A stretch of 7,860 bases of DNA from Candidatus Cloacimonadota bacterium. GTDB taxonomy: Bacteria > Cloacimonadota > Cloacimonadia > Cloacimonadales > Cloacimonadaceae. Each line of letters opens with the position of its first letter. Position 1 is the first letter of the stretch. Positions 1 through 6,796 of this stretch are shown here, in pieces. The notes below the pieces were generated by a model. That model ran no database searches. It was not told the DNA's origin and saw only the letters and a program-made list of their open reading frames with translations. Location: assembly GCA_017996595.1 (NCBI GenBank), contig JAGOGT010000028.1:1-7860 (forward strand), read 5' to 3'. The translations under genes were made by a program, and so were the position numbers.

Positions 1-72
1 CATCCGGGCTTGGGATTCTCCGGCAAAGGATTTCATCAGGTTTTCCGCGGTTCTGGTTTCTTTGAATGACAT
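1..72 (-). CDS. rbr: Rubrerythrin, N-terminal 24 codons only (runs off the window)
   Basis: The minus-strand frame starting at ATG 72-70 encodes an N-terminus with a TxENLMKSFAGESQAR-type stretch. This is the characteristic first helix of rubrerythrin and contains the Glu (in GES) of the di-iron four-helix bundle. Rubrerythrins of anaerobes reduce hydrogen peroxide to water in the cytoplasm, with electrons from NAD(P)H via rubredoxin-type partners. An AAGGAG ribosome binding site lies at 80-85, 7 bases before the ATG. The gene starts 14 bases after the desulfoferrodoxin stop, so the two are almost certainly co-transcribed: superoxide reductase makes peroxide and rubrerythrin removes it. The C-terminal rubredoxin-like domain is outside the window, so whether this is a full-length classical rubrerythrin cannot be judged. 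Confidence 0.9.
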   Translation of the reverse strand, partial: MSFKETRTAENLMKSFAGESQARM

Positions 73-79
73 ATCTTAT

Positions 80-85
80 CTCCTT
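80..85 (-). promoter_or_regulatory. Ribosome binding site of rbr
   Basis: AAGGAG on the minus strand, 7 bases upstream of the rubrerythrin ATG, inside the 14-base gap after the desulfoferrodoxin stop codon. It fixes the rubrerythrin start. Confidence 0.8.
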
Positions 86-86
86 A

Positions 87-464
87 CTATACTTTCCAAA
101 GTCCGTGCAAGTTGCAATATTCCCGCACTTCCAGTACTTTTTCCTTCTTCACGGGGAATTTGCATTTGGGCTCCATGCCGGGTTTCAGTTCTTTGCGATA
201 CACTTTCTTCGCAGTTAGAACCTCGATAAAGGCAATATAGTGCTTCTCTTCCATGGGATGAGCCACACTGCCTACGCTCACTTCGATCATATCACCCAGA
301 TCGGTGACCACGGGAACATGCTTTTCTTTGGCAGCATCAACGGTGTTGCCAGCCAAATGCTTCATCGGTTCGCCGCAGCAAACTAATTCGCCGCCACCGG
401 CGAAAACTGCTTCCACCACATTCCCACAAATGGGGCAATGCCATATTTGACGTAGTTCTATCAT
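87..464 (-). CDS. dfx: Desulfoferrodoxin (superoxide reductase, two-iron class I type)
   Basis: This 125-residue protein reduces superoxide to hydrogen peroxide without making oxygen, using a non-haem iron centre in the cytoplasm of anaerobes. The N-terminal desulforedoxin-type domain has Cys10, Cys13, Cys29 and Cys30 (CPICG...CCGEPM), ligands for the Fe(Cys)4 centre I. The C-terminal domain has all expected centre II ligands: His49, His69, His75, Cys117 and His120 (EKHVPV, HPMEEKH, EYCNLHG). It also has Glu47 and Lys48, the residues next to the active iron that are important in the family. Length matches the family's usual 125-130. An in-frame extension to 524 exists, but its first codon is a TTG with no ribosome binding site. 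GGAGG at 470-474, 5 bases before the ATG at 464, selects the shorter form. Rubrerythrin follows in the same operon. Start and identity are very secure. Confidence 0.96.
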   Translation of the reverse strand: MIELRQIWHCPICGNVVEAVFAGGGELVCCGEPMKHLAGNTVDAAKEKHVPVVTDLGDMIEVSVGSVAHPMEEKHYIAFIEVLTAKKVYRKELKPGMEPKCKFPVKKEKVLEVREYCNLHGLWKV

Positions 465-469
465 TTTTT

Positions 470-474
470 CCTCC
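470..474 (-). promoter_or_regulatory. Ribosome binding site deciding the dfx start
   Basis: GGAGG lies 5 bases upstream of ATG 464-462. It supports the 125-residue protein over the 145-residue in-frame extension, whose extra residues are not part of known desulfoferrodoxins. Confidence 0.8.
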
Positions 475-543
475 AGTAAGTTACTATCTTTTTCAAGCTT
501 TGAATATTGCTTGTCTTTTGTCAATAGATATTTTTAGGGTGGC

Positions 544-676
544 GTGATGAAGCGATGAAGAACCGAGGAGTGGAATGAACAACCTGGGCTGTATAGAAGA
601 CTTGGACAGCATGCAACGGGATCTTTGAATTATCCTTCACTCTTCCCCTCCTCCACCTTTCCACTTGCTTCATCAC
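544..676. repeat. Long imperfect inverted repeat (foldback)
   Basis: GTGATGAAGC at 544-553 is perfectly complementary in inverted orientation to GCTTCATCAC at 667-676. A second segment, GAGGAGTGGAA at 565-575, pairs with TTCCCCTCCTC at 643-653 with one mismatch. A small inner dyad, GCTGT 588-592 with ACAGC 606-610, lies in the loop. In an alternative register 544-560 pairs with 668-684 at 15 of 17 positions. The order of arms is consistent with one long hairpin in DNA or RNA. It could be a decayed miniature mobile element, a structured leader or chance enrichment from low-complexity GATGAAG/CACTCC sequence. No flanking target duplication was found. Confidence 0.5.
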
Positions 677-713
677 TCCATCACTCCATCTTCATTCCCT
701 CCAATATCTTCCA

Positions 714-780
714 TTTCGCTGCCCGTGCGCTGCCCATGCGATGCCCATGCAAATGCCCGGGGATCGCATGGGGATCGCAT
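714..780. repeat. Array of 11-base units with an orientation switch
   Basis: Consecutive units are TTTCGCTGCCC (714-724), GTGCGCTGCCC (725-735), ATGCGATGCCC (736-746) and ATGCAAATGCCC (747-758, one base longer). They are followed by two perfect copies of the inverted form, GGGGATCGCAT (759-769 and 770-780). The inverted copies are the reverse complement of ATGCGATCCCC, one base from the third unit. As a result 736-750 and 766-780 form a 15-base inverted repeat with 14 matches and a GC-rich loop. The 11-base period is about one helical turn. It lies about 150 bases upstream of the ArsR-type start. Role unknown: operator cluster, transcription-terminating hairpin or dispersed repeat are all possible. 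Confidence 0.75.
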
Positions 781-879
781 GATAAATGACTATCTAGCAT
801 CCTTTTCCGGGATGAGGGGATTCAAGGTGCAGGGATGCCTCTCAAAGAGGTATCTATTTCGCTATCCATAGAAATGAAC

Positions 880-905
880 TTGACAGATTCGATGGATGCC
901 ATAAT
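880..905 (+). promoter_or_regulatory. Weak candidate promoter of the ArsR-type gene
   Basis: A perfect TTGACA lies at 880-885 and a CATAAT at 900-905, just upstream of the AGGAG and start at 937. The 14-base spacer is shorter than the usual 16-18, so this is only a candidate. Confidence 0.25.
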
Positions 906-924
906 GTTTCGCCAGATAACGAAT

Positions 925-929
925 AGGAG
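925..929 (+). promoter_or_regulatory. Ribosome binding site deciding the ArsR-type start
   Basis: AGGAG with 7 bases to ATG 937. The nearer ATG at 931 would leave one base of spacing, and the upstream in-frame ATGs have no such site. Confidence 0.65.
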
Positions 930-936
930 TATGGAT

Positions 937-1527
937 ATGAATGCAGAATTGATATTTAAAGCCTTGGCAGATCAATCCCGGCTGAAGATACTGGAATTGC
1001 TGCGCAGCCGTCCTTACTGCGTGGAAGATATTGCCGAAGCGCTAGGTTTGGCTGTCTCCACCATTTCTGCGCATCTGAAGAAAATGCAGCAGGCAGGATT
1101 GGTGTATGCCATTAAACAACAATACTATAGCATGTATAAACTAAAAGGAGAGATACTGGAAATGAAGATAAGTGAATTGCTGCCGGTTGAGAAGAATAGA
1201 CCCGCGGATCCTGTCCAGGTATTACGGAATAAAGTGCTGAGAACTTACTTTCAGGATGGCCGCGTAAGCCGCTTGCCCACTCAGAACAAGAAGCGCTGGA
1301 TCGTATATCAGGAAATCATCAAGCTATTTGAGCCGCATCGGGATTACAGCGAAAAAGAGCTGAATGAAGCTATCAAGACCATTTACGACGATTATTGTCT
1401 GGTGCGCCGCGAACTGGTGGATGAAGGGGTGCTATCCCGCTTGAATGGCATCTACCGGCTGGTGGAAAACTACCAGGAACATCCCGGATTTTACCAGAAA
1501 ATCTGGCTGGAAAGCACCGGCAATTAG
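937..1527 (+). CDS. ArsR-family transcriptional regulator with C-terminal DUF2087 domain
   Basis: This 196-residue protein is predicted to bind DNA as a dimer. Residues 1-70 form a winged helix-turn-helix of the ArsR type: ALADQSRLKILELL, then the recognition region VEDIAEALGLAVSTISAHLKKMQQAGLV, then a Tyr-rich wing. Residues about 111-178 match DUF2087, with LPTQNKKR, a YSEKELNEAI helix, the VRREL Arg pair (157-158) and the LVDEGVLSRLNGIYRL end. The position of the ArsR metal motif ELCVCDL reads PYCVEDI, so one Cys (28) is kept and the other is Glu; classical thiol-metal sensing is unlikely. AGGAG at 925-929 is 7 bases from ATG 937, which I prefer to ATG 931, only 1 base from that site, or to longer in-frame starts. 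It is divergent from dfx and convergent with the SUMF1-domain gene. Its target is unknown; autoregulation or control of dfx-rbr is an inference from position. Confidence 0.9.
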   Translation: MNAELIFKALADQSRLKILELLRSRPYCVEDIAEALGLAVSTISAHLKKMQQAGLVYAIKQQYYSMYKLKGEILEMKISELLPVEKNRPADPVQVLRNKVLRTYFQDGRVSRLPTQNKKRWIVYQEIIKLFEPHRDYSEKELNEAIKTIYDDYCLVRRELVDEGVLSRLNGIYRLVENYQEHPGFYQKIWLESTGN

Positions 1528-1533
1528 AAAGAT

Positions 1534-3552
1534 TTAGTTACTGCGCACCAAACGGAAGCCTACATACATCAGGCCCCGATTGGGATCGCCCTTTTCACGC
1601 CAGAGGATATTCAGATTGCGGCCTTCGCCATTGCTGATGCTGCCGCCACGGATAACCTTGCTGGTGCCTGTGGCAGGTCCGGTGGGATTGATAAAGGTAG
1701 GCAGAGAGCGCACGTAATTGGTGTCATACCAGTCCCAGCACCATTCAGCCACGTTTCCGGTCATATCATTAATACCATAGGCATTGGCCGGTTTGCCGCC
1801 CGGAGCATGAAGTTTGCCGCCGCTATTGTCTTTGAACCAGGCAATCTCTCCGGGGTCGTCGGAACCGCTGTAGTTAAATAATTCTCCTGCTTTGGCTGCC
1901 ACTTCCCATTCAGCTTCGGTGGGCAGACGGTAGCCATTGGCCAGGAAATCGCAGGTAACCACCCGGGCAGCCCCTACGCCTCTGATTTTATATGCCGGAG
2001 TGAGGCTTTCGGCTTCGCTGCGGCCATTGCAATAGATGGCGATATCGAACCAGGAAACATTATCCACGGGCAGTTTGTCACCCAAAGTGGAGCTATTGGC
2101 AGGCTTCATGTATTTGTTCCATTCCGCCTGGGTAACTTCCTGACGCGAGATGTAGAAAGAGGAGAGCGACACATTGTGATGCAGATTATCCTTCAATCTG
2201 CCAAAGCCCAGAGTGGGCGATTCCACCCGCACCATATTCATGGGAGGACGCGGCTTGGGAGCAGAAGGAGCAATGGGTCTGCTGCCATATTCGGGAGTAA
2301 CGATATTGCGGCGGAAATCGGTTTGGGGACTGCGCCCGGCGTTTTTCAGCTCGCCATAGGTAGTTTGCCTTGGAGCCTCAGACCTGCCAAGCGTATCAGA
2401 GGGAATAACCTGGGTGGTATCTGCACGCGTGGCCGAACCGAGGAAACCAGTGTAATGGAAGGTTTGCTGCTTGGTGCCAAAGATTACGCTGAAGAGATTT
2501 GTGGTCATTAGCAAGGCAATGAAGGCTACAATGAGCACTATCAGCAGCCAGAACCAAATTTCGATCTGCGTCTTGGGCTTTTCCGCGGGATTGATATGCT
2601 CCACTTCGGTGAGATCCGGCCGTTCGATTTGAGTCCAGATCTCGTCCGCTTCCAAAGGGGGCAGATTTTCGAAAGCGTGAATGAGGGCTTGCCAATTAGT
2701 GTAGCGCTGAATTATATTGCGATGCACACATTCTTCCAGAATGCGGTTCAGCGATTTGCTTACTCCATTTATGTACACAAACTTCTGAGTGTGGAGGCGT
2801 TCGGTGCTATACATGGTTTTATATAGCGAGGCCTGCGATAATGCCTGGGCGATCAGGGCTCCCAGATTGAAGATATCGTTCCGCTCATCCTTATCGTCAT
2901 AAGTGATGCTGGAAGAGAGGATGGTGGCATTGTCGTCATCATCGATCATCACGCTATTCAGGTTCAATTTTCCCAGCGAGAGATCATTCTTGCGGATCAC
3001 CTGGGCAGTATGGATCATTTGGGGAATGATGTGGCGCAGGAACTTTTCATTCAGCTTTTCGGGATTGTGCTGCTTCAGATGCGCCAGGGAATTGCCATGG
3101 ATATATTCCACCACCATGTAGGCCGGATCGTGCTTCTGATTTACTTCCACTACCTTGGCGATGCGCTTGTCCTGGAGGTGATTCAGCTTAATAAGGCGCA
3201 TTTGCTGGGTAAAAAGTGAATCCAGATTGGCCATATTGGATTTATTAAAAATCTTCAGGATAAAGAGCTTCTGGTTCTTTTCGGCAATATACTTTATCCC
3301 TTCGGGGTCTTTATTCATCATCCGCTGAATCTTGTATCCGGCAAATTCTTCTCCCGGATCCAGCAGTGTGTACATGTAGCTGGAATTTGGATCGGGCACC
3401 AGAGGCGTCCGGTGCTTTGCCTTGCTTTTTGGTTCGGGAGTGTTATCCGGCTTTTTATTGGTAGTTCCCAGATCCAGATCTTCCCCGCAGAAGGGGCAGA
3501 ACTTGGCTTTTTCGGGAACGGCTTTACCGCAATTAAGGCAATAATTTGCCAT
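1534..3552 (-). CDS. Zinc ribbon-pseudokinase-transmembrane-SUMF1 (FGE-like) domain membrane protein
   Basis: This 672-residue protein has four parts. Residues 5-22 are a zinc ribbon (Cys5, Cys8, Cys19, Cys22). Residues about 72-295 follow the protein-kinase fold: Lys100 in FILKIF matches the beta-3 lysine and VVEY (147-150) the hinge. The catalytic motifs are lost: HRD reads LGK (193-195), its following Lys is Asn197, the loop Asn is Ser200, DFG is SSS (213-215), and the helix-C Glu is probably Gln116. NDIFNLGALI (225-234) matches the helix-F region. A single hydrophobic helix spans about 332-350, then a Pro-rich linker. Residues about 438-670 are a SUMF1/formylglycine-generating-enzyme-like domain with YRLPTEAEWE, NDMTGNVAEWCWDWY, VIRGGS and the terminal GFRLV. 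The paired active-site cysteines of true FGE after RGGS are absent, so I infer a binding or structural role. Topology is probably kinase-like part inside, SUMF1 part outside. Start supported by AGGAGG at 3558-3563. The substrate or ligand is unknown. Confidence 0.9.
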   Translation of the reverse strand: MANYCLNCGKAVPEKAKFCPFCGEDLDLGTTNKKPDNTPEPKSKAKHRTPLVPDPNSSYMYTLLDPGEEFAGYKIQRMMNKDPEGIKYIAEKNQKLFILKIFNKSNMANLDSLFTQQMRLIKLNHLQDKRIAKVVEVNQKHDPAYMVVEYIHGNSLAHLKQHNPEKLNEKFLRHIIPQMIHTAQVIRKNDLSLGKLNLNSVMIDDDDNATILSSSITYDDKDERNDIFNLGALIAQALSQASLYKTMYSTERLHTQKFVYINGVSKSLNRILEECVHRNIIQRYTNWQALIHAFENLPPLEADEIWTQIERPDLTEVEHINPAEKPKTQIEIWFWLLIVLIVAFIALLMTTNLFSVIFGTKQQTFHYTGFLGSATRADTTQVIPSDTLGRSEAPRQTTYGELKNAGRSPQTDFRRNIVTPEYGSRPIAPSAPKPRPPMNMVRVESPTLGFGRLKDNLHHNVSLSSFYISRQEVTQAEWNKYMKPANSSTLGDKLPVDNVSWFDIAIYCNGRSEAESLTPAYKIRGVGAARVVTCDFLANGYRLPTEAEWEVAAKAGELFNYSGSDDPGEIAWFKDNSGGKLHAPGGKPANAYGINDMTGNVAEWCWDWYDTNYVRSLPTFINPTGPATGTSKVIRGGSISNGEGRNLNILWREKGDPNRGLMYVGFRLVRSN

Positions 3553-3557
3553 TAAGT

Positions 3558-3563
3558 CCTCCT
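3558..3563 (-). promoter_or_regulatory. Ribosome binding site of the pseudokinase-SUMF1 gene
   Basis: AGGAGG, 5 bases before ATG 3552-3550, in the 36-base gap after the ileS stop. The gap is too short for an obvious separate promoter or terminator, so the gene is probably read from the ileS transcript. Confidence 0.8.
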
Positions 3564-3588
3564 AAATGGGGTTACCGCTGCCATTAGT

Positions 3589-6500
3589 TTAGTTTGCCTT
3601 GGCATCAGTTTTTAGAATCCCCAGAAACACCTCATGCCCGTTCAGATCAACTGCTTGCATACCATCTGCCTTGTTTGGCACCCGGTTCAGGCTGGTCGTG
3701 AGGGTTTCGTTCATTATATATTCCCGGTGAGCGATGAATGCTTCATGAAGCTCATCGGAAGCCACATAGCTAAGCTGGATATTGTCCATGATCTCCAGCC
3801 CCAGATCCTTGCGGGTGAATTGGACTTTATTCACCAGCTCTCTGGCCAGGCCTTCGCTGAGCAGTTCCGGGGTCATCACGGTATCCAGGGCTACAAAGAT
3901 ATCTTTCTGATTGGCAAAAACGTAGCCTTCGCGGGGTAGAATATGGATTACCAGATCTTCGGGGATGATGGTAAGTTCCTGGCCTTCCACGTTGAGAGCT
4001 AAACTGCCACTGGTATTCAGGCGTTGCAATGCTTCAGCTCCATTCAGCTTGTTCAAGGCGGTGCCGATGGCTTTCATCAGCTTGCCATATTTGGGGCCCA
4101 TCACCTTAAAATCAGGTTTCAGCTCATATTGCACGAAGCCGTCATCCTCGCGGACAAAGCTGACCTTGTGGATATTCACTTCTTCCTTCACCAGGTCCAG
4201 CATATCCTGAAGGGCAGGCTGCAGCTTGGCAGGAACAAAGATTTCAGATAGGGGTTGCCTGGTTTTGATCTGGCATTCGTTACGCGCGGCACGTCCCAAA
4301 GACACTACGTCGATAACGCTTTGCATCTTCTTTTCCAGCTCTGTGTCGATATACTGGGGATCGGACACAGGAAAATCCTCCAGATGCACACTTTCGCCAC
4401 AATCAAGGCTCTGATAGAGCTCTTCAGCCAGATAGGGAGCGTAGGGAGCGATGAGTTTGGCCAATTCCGCCAGCACCATATGCAGGGTGAGGTAGGCCTC
4501 TTTTTTGTCCTCAGTAAGCTCCATAGCCCAGAACCGGCGTCTGCTGCGGCGTACGTACCAATTGGAAAGTTCATCGATCACAAAGCTTTGAATGGCGCGA
4601 ACGCTCTTGGTGAATTCATATCCTTCGGTGTATTCGCGCACTTCTTTCATCAGGCTGTGCAGTCTGGAGATGATCCATCTGTCGATCTCAGCGCTGCGAG
4701 ACCAGTTCAAAGGATAAGCGGAAGCCGTGAAAGCATCGATATTGGCATAGGTAGCATAGAAGGAATATACGTTCTTCAGCGTGCCAAAGAACTTGCCCAG
4801 GATTTCCTTAACCCCGTCTTCATCAAAACGGGTTGGCACCCAAGGCGGAGAAACTTCCAAAAGATACCAGCGAATGGCATCCGCACCATAGCTGTGCATC
4901 AGCCCGATGGGATCAACGCTGTTGCCCTTGGATTTGCTCATTTTCTGGCCGTTTTTGTCCAATATCAAGTCATTCACCAGGCAGGCTTTGTAGCTGGGAA
5001 CCCCTGTCAGCAGGGTGGAAATGGTAAGCATGGAATAGAACCAGCCTCTGGTTTGATCGATACCCTCAGAAATGATATCCGCGGGAAAGAGTTCTTTTTC
5101 AAATCTATCGGCATTTTCAAAGGGATAATGCCACTGCGCAAAGGGCATGGAGCCGCTGTCGAACCAGCAATCGATCACTTCGGGAGTGCGATGCATGGTG
5201 CCGCCACAGCTGCACTTCAGTTTTACATCATCGATGTAGGGACGGTGCAGGTCGATATCTTCGGGCACGGTGCTGCCATCGGCAAGACGCCCTTCCTTCA
5301 CCAACTGGGCAATGGAACCAATGGAACGCTTTTGCTTGCAGCTTTCGCAAACCCAGATATTAAGCGGCGTACCCCAAAAACGATCCCGGGACAAAGCCCA
5401 GTCCACATTGTTATCCAGCCAGTCTCCAAAGCGCTTTTCACCCACAAAGGACGGATACCAGGCAATCTTCTTATTATTCTCGATAAGCTGTTCACGGAAT
5501 TGCGTGGTGCGGATATACCAGCTTTCGCGTGCATAATAGATGAGAGGGCTATCGCAACGCCAGCAATGCGGATAGCTATGCTTCACCTGTTCGCGGCGTA
5601 GCAGGCTGCCCGTTTCTTTCAAATGGCGGATGATATCCTTATCCGCTTCTTTTACAAATACTCCTGCCCAGGGGGTGATCAGCGCATTGAACTTACCTTC
5701 GGCATCCACGGGATTGATGAAGGGCAGATCATATTTGCGGCCCAGAGAGTAGTCATCCTGCCCAAAAGCCGGAGCAGTATGCACTATTCCCGTGCCATCG
5801 CTCATTGATACATAATCGGCAAGCCCTACGAACCAGGCAGGTTTATCGGTATCAACAAAGGTAAAGAGGGGTTCATAGCGGCGCTTTTCCAGGTCGCTGC
5901 CCAAGAATTCGGATACTATTTCCACTGCTTCACCCAATACTTCCAGCCTGGCTTTGGCCAAAATCAGGTAATGCTCCTGGTATTTTACTTTTACGTAAGT
6001 CTCATCAGGATGCACCGCCAGCGCCACATTGGAGATCAAGGTCCAGGGAGTGGTAGTCCAGGCCAGATACCAGGTATTATCTTCGTCCAGGGCTTTGAAC
6101 TTCACAAATACCGAAGGATCTTCCACATCGCGGTAACCCTGTGCCACTTCATGTGAGGACAAGGGCGTTCCACAGCTGGGGCAATAAGGCACGATCTTGT
6201 ATTCTTTATAGATCAAACCGCGCTCAAAGAAATTGTTTAAAATCCACCAAACAGACTCGATGTAGCTATTGTGCAGGGTTACATAGGGATTGTCCATATC
6301 CAGCCAATAGCCCATCAGTTCAGTCATTTGCCGCCACAGCCGCTCATAACTGAATACCGATTCCCGGCACTTTTTGCAAAAGGGTTCCACGCCGTAAGCT
6401 TCGATTCCGCGCTTATCTTCCAGGCCCAGGATCTTTTCCACTTCGATCTCCACCGGCAGGCCATGAGTATCCCATCCGGCTTTACGCCGAACCTGATATC

Positions 6501-6726
6501 CGGTCATGGTTTTGTAGCGGCAGATCACGTCTTTCAGGGTTCTGGCCATCACATGGTGGATTCCGGGCTTACCATTGGCTGTGGGCGGGCCTTCATAAAA
6601 TACAAATTGCGGTTTTCCATCACGGAAATCAATGCTTTTGGCGGCAAGCTGATGCTGATGCCAGTAATCCCGCACCCTGGTTTCCAGATGCCGGGGGGTC
6701 TCTTTGAGGTCTATCGGTTTATACAT
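3589..6726 (-). CDS. ileS: Isoleucyl-tRNA synthetase, type 2 (eukaryote-like), altered HIGH motif
   Basis: This 1045-residue class I synthetase activates isoleucine with ATP and charges tRNA-Ile in the cytoplasm. The first signature, normally HIGH, reads GIHH (residues 55-58, after PPTANGKP); the second is a standard KMSKS (595-599). The CP1 editing domain is present with TTTPWTL (224-230) and GTGIVHTAPAFGQDDY (311-326), so hydrolysis of misacylated Val-tRNA is expected. Two zinc sites are visible: Cys182/185 with Cys388/391, and Cys460/463 with Cys505/507. The anticodon-binding region includes LSNWYVRRSRRRFW (720-733). HYPFEN (533-538), the length and the lack of the C-terminal zinc finger of E. 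coli-type enzymes place it in type 2 (IleRS2), the mupirocin-tolerant class. The start is followed at once by a family-like N-terminus, but only a weak GAG-type site precedes it. No T-box leader is visible in the 70 bases upstream. It is the only ileS in the window; a second genomic copy cannot be excluded. Confidence 0.97.
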   Translation of the reverse strand: MYKPIDLKETPRHLETRVRDYWHQHQLAAKSIDFRDGKPQFVFYEGPPTANGKPGIHHVMARTLKDVICRYKTMTGYQVRRKAGWDTHGLPVEIEVEKILGLEDKRGIEAYGVEPFCKKCRESVFSYERLWRQMTELMGYWLDMDNPYVTLHNSYIESVWWILNNFFERGLIYKEYKIVPYCPSCGTPLSSHEVAQGYRDVEDPSVFVKFKALDEDNTWYLAWTTTPWTLISNVALAVHPDETYVKVKYQEHYLILAKARLEVLGEAVEIVSEFLGSDLEKRRYEPLFTFVDTDKPAWFVGLADYVSMSDGTGIVHTAPAFGQDDYSLGRKYDLPFINPVDAEGKFNALITPWAGVFVKEADKDIIRHLKETGSLLRREQVKHSYPHCWRCDSPLIYYARESWYIRTTQFREQLIENNKKIAWYPSFVGEKRFGDWLDNNVDWALSRDRFWGTPLNIWVCESCKQKRSIGSIAQLVKEGRLADGSTVPEDIDLHRPYIDDVKLKCSCGGTMHRTPEVIDCWFDSGSMPFAQWHYPFENADRFEKELFPADIISEGIDQTRGWFYSMLTISTLLTGVPSYKACLVNDLILDKNGQKMSKSKGNSVDPIGLMHSYGADAIRWYLLEVSPPWVPTRFDEDGVKEILGKFFGTLKNVYSFYATYANIDAFTASAYPLNWSRSAEIDRWIISRLHSLMKEVREYTEGYEFTKSVRAIQSFVIDELSNWYVRRSRRRFWAMELTEDKKEAYLTLHMVLAELAKLIAPYAPYLAEELYQSLDCGESVHLEDFPVSDPQYIDTELEKKMQSVIDVVSLGRAARNECQIKTRQPLSEIFVPAKLQPALQDMLDLVKEEVNIHKVSFVREDDGFVQYELKPDFKVMGPKYGKLMKAIGTALNKLNGAEALQRLNTSGSLALNVEGQELTIIPEDLVIHILPREGYVFANQKDIFVALDTVMTPELLSEGLARELVNKVQFTRKDLGLEIMDNIQLSYVASDELHEAFIAHREYIMNETLTTSLNRVPNKADGMQAVDLNGHEVFLGILKTDAKAN

Positions 6727-6796
6727 ATCGCTATCTCAATATATTTCAGGCAGGTGCACAAGTGCAGCATGCTTATTTTATTAGTCGTTATCTTTA

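Larger units (their letters stand above)
465..936. other. Gene-free, repeat-rich divergent intergenic region between dfx and the ArsR-type regulator
   Basis: These 472 bases separate the divergent starts of dfx and the ArsR-type gene. The short frames inside it have no ribosome binding site and low-complexity translations, so I call no gene. It holds a long imperfect foldback (544-676), a short TCACTCCA tandem (674-689) and an 11-base repeat array that changes orientation (714-780). I see no tRNA or recognisable riboswitch. Promoters for both flanking genes are expected here, but only weak candidates are visible. Confidence 0.7.

Noticed and set aside
465..524. N-terminal extension of dfx by 20 codons
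   Set aside because: Its first codon is a TTG that is part of a TTGACA, there is no ribosome binding site, and the family begins at the shorter start, which has GGAGG.
519..524. TTGACA on the minus strand as the dfx promoter
   Set aside because: No acceptable -10 lies 16-18 bases downstream; the nearest AT-rich hexamer (503-508) is only 10 bases away, so I did not annotate a promoter.
665..871. Short plus-strand frame in the intergenic region
   Set aside because: It translates repeat and low-complexity sequence (Ser/Pro-rich start), lacks a ribosome binding site and crosses the 11-base array.
1534..1632. C-terminal end of the SUMF1 domain as the variable region of a diversity-generating retroelement
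   Set aside because: Such target proteins often have this fold and end in GFRLV, but no reverse transcriptase, template repeat or adenine-biased repeat is visible in the window.
1534..1860. True formylglycine-generating enzyme (sulfatase maturation)
   Set aside because: The RGGS is followed by Ile and no cysteine pair, so the catalytic centre is missing, and no sulfatase gene is near.
4255..5601. Long open frame (448 codons) on the plus strand
   Set aside because: It lies wholly opposite ileS, whose motifs are intact throughout; the plus-strand translation resembles no family and has no ribosome binding site. It is a shadow of ileS.
6727..6796. T-box or other leader regulating ileS
   Set aside because: Only 70 bases, with a small TGCAC/GTGCA dyad and a TATATT at 6738-6743; no T-box sequence or terminator hairpin with a T-run.
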